Assembly (NCBI GenBank): GCA_007125435.1
Contig: SLDF01000296.1
Span: 1 to 9,564 of the forward strand
Origin: Saprospiraceae bacterium
GTDB lineage: Bacteria; Bacteroidota; Bacteroidia; Chitinophagales; Saprospiraceae
DNA: 9,564 nt
Direction: 5' to 3'
The position numbers and the translations under genes were made by a program. This document shows, in pieces, positions 6,083 through 9,564 of this stretch. Under the pieces are notes generated by a model. That model worked only from the letters and a program-made list of their open reading frames with translations, ran no database searches and was not told the DNA's origin. Every line of letters starts with the position of its first letter. Positions within the stretch are counted from its first letter, which is position 1.

Positions 6083-7810
6083 TCAGTATCTCCAACTTGA
6101 AAGATCAGCATCAGGTGGCGCTGAACTTTCTATCCTCGATAAAATTTTGGGCAAATAAAAGGTATTATAGCGCAATCTCGAAATCCAGATGGGGTTATCA
6201 TGATCACCATTCCAACAGTGCTCTGCCCTATCACCATAATCGACCTCTCCTTCATAATATGGATTATCCGTACTCTCCAGAAATTCTTCCATAAGATATA
6301 CAGCATTATTGAGATAAAAATTATCCATATCTCCGCAGTAAATGTGGATTTTACCCTGAAGCTTAGGACCTATCTCTTCCCAGTCTCTCTCTAGAATGTA
6401 TCGCAAGTCATAATGCTCTTTCCAGTAAGCTGCAACTTCAGGATTGATATCTCCGGTATACTTGTCCCATAGCCTTACAGGATAACCATCCTCCCCCTGA
6501 GGAGAGTATACAGCCTCCCAGATGTCCCACTGCTGACCACTCCTGCTTTTAGTACCCAGTGCCAGCTCTCTATGGTTTTGTCCTTTCACAGTGCTGCTAA
6601 TGTGTCCGAGATAATCACGCATCCCCGGGACCAATAGGCTTTTGAATTGTCCGGGATAATTGTAGGCGTTTTTATCCTCATAAATATTGACAAGACAATA
6701 CGCCCTGAAATCGATCGGGTCGGGACAGGCCGCAAAGCATCCATTGTACTCATCAGGATAAAAAACCTGAGCCGCCAAAGCCTCCCACCCTCCGGTAGAG
6801 CCACCATATAAAAATCTTGACCAACCTTCTCCAATACCTCTAAATTGCTCTTCGATGTAAGGTATCAATTCGTAGGTGATGGCATCGCCATACGGCCCCT
6901 GGCTGGCCGAATTTACCGCATACGAATCATCGTAATACGGTGTCGGATGCTGAATCTCTATGATGATCACTCTGGGGAAATCAGAGCTTGTCCAGGCTTT
7001 ATAAAAATCATAAGCTTCTTGCTGTTCAATGATATTGTAACCCTCGATACCAAAACGCTCGCTGTATACAGGCTCTTCATCGGGATCAGGCGGCGTAGTC
7101 CTGAATCCACCAAAATCATGAGGATAATGACCGTGAAATACAATAAGCGGATAGCGAGCTTCAGGGTGCTCGTCAAATCCCTCCGGAAGGAGTACATGTG
7201 CACCTAACTCCACAGGACGTCCCCAAAATTCAGTGAGTAATTCACTGGTCATTTTGACATGCTTAATGTACTTAGAGTTTTCAGACGGCTCTATTGGTTG
7301 TATCTTTTTATCCATCACAATAGACAGCGTACCATTGTCTTTTGTGACGGTGATGGACCGGGGCTCGCTATAGAAGTTACCCGACTTCCTATTCCACTGC
7401 TGCCCCTCACCCTTATCCGGAGGCAACCATACCGTGTGTCCTGTGGACAAGTCAAATTTCTCATATCGATTTAGCAAAGCCTGTACCCGGTAGCGCCCCT
7501 CAGGAATGGAAGACAGCTTTTCAATAGGATAGCCAAAGGCAGTATCTGTAACCGCTATGTGAGCACCTGGCCTCCAGTCGTGTACATCTATTCCAAATAC
7601 CATTTGTGTTTGCGTACCATCGTGTATCTGAAATCTAGGCTCAGCACTGTCGTCTTGTGATAATAGTATCATGAGCCTCCCGTGCTGTGCTTCCTCAGCC
7701 AGATCTGCATCCCAGGATACTTCAAACATGATTTCTGTCTTACTAGACCTATCGGGTCCACAAGACCACATCAACAAGACGAATCCAAAAAAAAGTATTG
7801 ATCTTAGCAT
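6083..7810 (-). CDS. lipoprotein alpha/beta hydrolase (putative esterase/peptidase)
   Basis: 575 residues. The N-terminus MLRSILFFGFVLLMWSC is a lipoprotein signal with Cys17, so the enzyme is probably membrane-anchored in the periplasm or on the outer membrane. Residues ~25-170 form a beta-rich N-terminal domain (GRLMILLSQDDSAEPRFQI...). The catalytic alpha/beta-hydrolase domain follows: HVLLPEGFDEHPEARYPLIVFHGHYPHDFGG around 205-235, nucleophile elbow GGSTGG with Ser338, likely acid in YCGDMDNFYL (Asp494 or Asp496), and catalytic His in EHCWNGDHDN (His531 or His537). This matches the putative-esterase group of the superfamily, related to D-type esterases; the substrate cannot be read from sequence. 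Its start lies 46 bp after the upstream M24 gene and its stop 11 bp before the MFS gene, indicating an operon. GAGG sits about 20 nt upstream, too far for a normal ribosome site. Confidence 0.85.
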   Translation of the reverse strand: MLRSILFFGFVLLMWSCGPDRSSKTEIMFEVSWDADLAEEAQHGRLMILLSQDDSAEPRFQIHDGTQTQMVFGIDVHDWRPGAHIAVTDTAFGYPIEKLSSIPEGRYRVQALLNRYEKFDLSTGHTVWLPPDKGEGQQWNRKSGNFYSEPRSITVTKDNGTLSIVMDKKIQPIEPSENSKYIKHVKMTSELLTEFWGRPVELGAHVLLPEGFDEHPEARYPLIVFHGHYPHDFGGFRTTPPDPDEEPVYSERFGIEGYNIIEQQEAYDFYKAWTSSDFPRVIIIEIQHPTPYYDDSYAVNSASQGPYGDAITYELIPYIEEQFRGIGEGWSRFLYGGSTGGWEALAAQVFYPDEYNGCFAACPDPIDFRAYCLVNIYEDKNAYNYPGQFKSLLVPGMRDYLGHISSTVKGQNHRELALGTKSRSGQQWDIWEAVYSPQGEDGYPVRLWDKYTGDINPEVAAYWKEHYDLRYILERDWEEIGPKLQGKIHIYCGDMDNFYLNNAVYLMEEFLESTDNPYYEGEVDYGDRAEHCWNGDHDNPIWISRLRYNTFYLPKILSRIESSAPPDADLSSWRY

Positions 7811-7856
7811 GTTCTTATAATTTATAAAAGACTACCTCTACAATGAAGGCGATGAG

Positions 7857-9209
7857 TTATTGTTTATTGATATGATCCACGGGTGTGATGAGGTGAAATA
7901 CTTTTTGCCGACCATTCAGGTAGTAGACCTGCTCTCCATCAAAGAAAGCGTCTTCTTCCAGCATTATCCTGACTTTCCCCCATCGAGGTATATCCACTTC
8001 CACATTGAGTTCTATCGAATGGGCTGTATTGGGATATAGCAAATAATCTCCTTTGCCGGGCACACCACCTTGCTGATCCCATAACCCAATAATGGGTCCC
8101 GCAGCATGACCATGAAACCCTAGGGGATGTGTATAGATGGTAGCATCGATGCCGGCTTGATGACAAGCTTCTAGCGCATTACGCAGTATGTCATTACCGG
8201 ACTTGCCGGTTTTAAATTCGCGTGTCAGCAAATCCTGAGCGCGATGACCTATGGCTAGTGCGTCATTTAGATCTTCCGGTGCCTCTTCTTCGCCTGGTCG
8301 AAGTACATATGCATGTTGCTGTGTATCTGTATTCAGCCTCAAGTAAACAATCCCAATATCACAATGTACCAAATCTCCCGGCATGATGACCGTGGTCTCC
8401 GGACGCGAGGCAAATGATCGACTTTGACCATCACTGTCCTCAGCCATTCTTTGTATAGATACCGTCGGATGAAACCAGGTATCAAAACCCAATGATTGTA
8501 TCCTCTGCCTAAACCACCACACCAGACCATCTGTGGTCGTAATACCCGGATGTACTGACGCATAGCCTTCTGCAATGATCTGGTGCGCAAATCTTACCAA
8601 CTGACGATAGGCAATTTCTTCTGACTTTGTCCGGGTCTCTAACCAGCCCACCGCCAATTTTTCAGCAGAGGTAACCTTGTCCCGATATTGATCAGGCAAA
8701 ACATTCATGAAGTGCACATAATCTGTATGAGCCAAACCATCAGCTAATCCAAAATTTTCACTTGTATTTATCCCTATGGATTTGGGCTTTAGTGATGTGA
8801 TCAGGTCGGCTAAGGCCTGCCACTGATCCGGCTCTTCATCCGGATCCCATGATTTCTTGAAATATTGGCCCACATCATATCGTGCAATAGCATAAGCCTC
8901 TATGGTGTCCTTTAATTCATCGTGATGAAGCACCAAAATCGTGCGCCTCCGAGCAGCCAGCCAGGTCGCCGGCAGCATGGTCTTGATCACGGGATCTTCA
9001 TTGTACTCTCTGGAAATGATCACCCACAGATCAATTTTTTCACGCTTCATCAGACCGGGCATTATCATCCGGAGTCGCTCACCCATCCAGAGATCGACGA
9101 CTTCTGCCTGATCTTTCAAGCTCAATACAGGAGGGTAACTTTGCCCTTTTAGACACGTAGCCCAGCTCATTACCCATATACTTGCCAATGCTAAAATCCT
9201 AACTACCAT
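7857..9209 (-). CDS. exported M24-family metallopeptidase (Xaa-Pro aminopeptidase/dipeptidase-like)
   Basis: 450 residues. Residues 1-23 are a signal peptide (MVVRILALASIWVMSWATCLKGQ), so unlike cytosolic PepP/PepQ this enzyme acts in the envelope. Residues ~35-180 form the creatinase-like N-terminal domain and ~185-440 the pita-bread catalytic domain. Metal ligands can be placed: Asp284 in HCDIG, Asp295 in NTDTQ (the canonical 11-residue spacing), His361 with His368 seven residues later (HPLGFHGH, as in the HWLGLDVH motif of PepP), Glu at 400/404 (SIELNVE) and Glu at 418/419 (MLEED). All dinuclear-site ligands seem present, so it should be active. M24 enzymes of this branch remove N-terminal residues before proline, but some act on creatine or unrelated substrates. 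It is the first gene of the minus-strand trio; no clear promoter -7 box was found upstream. Confidence 0.87.
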   Translation of the reverse strand: MVVRILALASIWVMSWATCLKGQSYPPVLSLKDQAEVVDLWMGERLRMIMPGLMKREKIDLWVIISREYNEDPVIKTMLPATWLAARRRTILVLHHDELKDTIEAYAIARYDVGQYFKKSWDPDEEPDQWQALADLITSLKPKSIGINTSENFGLADGLAHTDYVHFMNVLPDQYRDKVTSAEKLAVGWLETRTKSEEIAYRQLVRFAHQIIAEGYASVHPGITTTDGLVWWFRQRIQSLGFDTWFHPTVSIQRMAEDSDGQSRSFASRPETTVIMPGDLVHCDIGIVYLRLNTDTQQHAYVLRPGEEEAPEDLNDALAIGHRAQDLLTREFKTGKSGNDILRNALEACHQAGIDATIYTHPLGFHGHAAGPIIGLWDQQGGVPGKGDYLLYPNTAHSIELNVEVDIPRWGKVRIMLEEDAFFDGEQVYYLNGRQKVFHLITPVDHINKQ

Positions 9210-9310
9210 CTTTTTAATCGGTAAAATAGGAAAAAGAAGAGAATCTACCTATGACAACACTTTATAAAGCGGGTTTTTTACATATCCATCCTATGCAGGT
9301 AAGGATTAAT

Positions 9311-9324
9311 GGCTTAATTAAGCC
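9311..9324. repeat. 14-bp perfect palindrome upstream of the M24 operon
   Basis: GGCTTAATTAAGCC is fully self-complementary and lies about 100 bp upstream of the M24 start. It has no T-run, so it is not a standard terminator. It could be an operator for the minus-strand trio, but only one copy is visible and a chance palindrome in AT-rich DNA is possible. Confidence 0.35.
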
Positions 9325-9381
9325 GGTTCTCCAGAAAAGATACTATTCAAGAAGGAAACGGGTGTATTTTATTTTTTTACT

Positions 9382-9415
9382 TTGGGCATCACCCTCCTCT
9401 TCGTTCCGGGTCGCT
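9382..9415 (+). repeat. dispersed repeat, short copy
   Basis: TTGGGCATCACCCTCCTCTT onward matches 1385-1418 in the same orientation, 32 of 34 positions. It lacks the left hairpin arm and the right-hand tandem modules of the longer copy, so only the core is shared. Like the long copy it is intergenic. The shared core defines a minimal conserved unit. Confidence 0.8.
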
Positions 9416-9564
9416 TTTTAGAGTCTGAAAACAGCCATCTTTATGATCCCAAGTCTAGCTCTTTTGTGCAATATCTTCGAAAAAAAATACTTACGGAGTC
9501 AGGCTACCCTTGATGCCATCTTCAAAGGCTAGACCGCTGCACTGCTTGATAATTTTACTTTATA

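Larger units (their letters stand above)
9210..9564. other. 355-bp right-end intergenic region
   Basis: It holds the region upstream of the M24 gene, a 14-bp palindrome, and the short copy of the dispersed repeat. TATCTTTT on the minus strand (around 9335-9342) is 7 of 8 to the Bacteroidota -7 box but lacks a matching -33, so it is only a weak promoter candidate. No tRNA or convincing gene was recognised between 9420 and 9564. Confidence 0.5.

Noticed and set aside
9259..9278. CTTTATAAAG palindrome followed by GCGGGTTTTTT as a terminator
   Set aside because: The palindrome is AT-only in its core and has no loop, the T-run does not follow a GC stem, and no plus-strand gene ends nearby.
9493..9561. 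Possible C-terminal end of a minus-strand gene (KIIKQCSGLAFEDGIKGSLTP then stop)
   Set aside because: Only about 22 codons, closed upstream by a TAA inside the window and without a start codon; too little to call a gene or a remnant.
9513..9564. Possible plus-strand gene start at ATG 9513 running off the window
   Set aside because: Seventeen codons, no promoter or ribosome site, no recognisable signal.

Overview
The window looks like a chromosomal segment from a Bacteroidota species, possibly a marine or environmental Saprospiria-like lineage. The class is an inference. Support comes from TAnnTTTG-type -7 promoter elements (1228-1235 minus, 1920-1927 plus), almost no Shine-Dalgarno sequences, lipoprotein signals of the LSSC-NKDD kind, paired outer-membrane beta-barrel proteins, and a small HTH protein of a type common in this phylum.

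Layout. (1) 1-1193, minus: a 3'-truncated aldehyde dehydrogenase of the ALDH7 (aminoadipate-semialdehyde / piperideine-6-carboxylate dehydrogenase) family with its own promoter. (2) 1194-1597: intergenic, holding a GC-rich, hairpin-forming dispersed repeat; a second, shorter copy of its core lies near the right end (9382-9415). (3) 1598-1822, minus: a small HTH protein. (4) 1823-1933: divergent control region with helically phased TGGCG-type half-sites and a perfect 12-bp palindrome. (5) 1934-4827, plus: an AT-richer three-gene cassette, namely a cysteine-rich lipoprotein followed by two small outer-membrane beta-barrel-like proteins, joined by an ATGA overlap and a 55-bp overlap. (6) 9209-4854, minus: a compact three-gene set of exported M24 (Xaa-Pro-type) peptidase, lipoprotein alpha/beta hydrolase and MFS transporter, convergent with the cassette. 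(7) 9210-9564: intergenic with a palindrome and the second repeat copy.

The most interesting signal is at 1934-1966. An ATG placed just after a perfect TAAATTTG promoter element runs directly into seven AAAG units. The lipoprotein frame, with a full signal peptide and lipobox, is open behind the repeat but out of frame with that ATG, and no ATG, GTG or TTG in its own frame precedes the lipobox. Losing one unit or gaining two would fuse ATG, signal peptide and lipoprotein into a 494-residue protein. This is the architecture of a slipped-strand phase-variable (contingency) gene captured in the OFF state. The ATGA coupling suggests the switch may also affect the downstream beta-barrel genes. The divergent HTH protein and the operator-like array beside the promoter could add a second control layer (inference).

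The minus-strand trio would place a peptidase and an esterase-like hydrolase in the envelope next to an inner-membrane transporter. A role in breaking down an external substrate and moving products is plausible, but the sequence does not identify the substrate.
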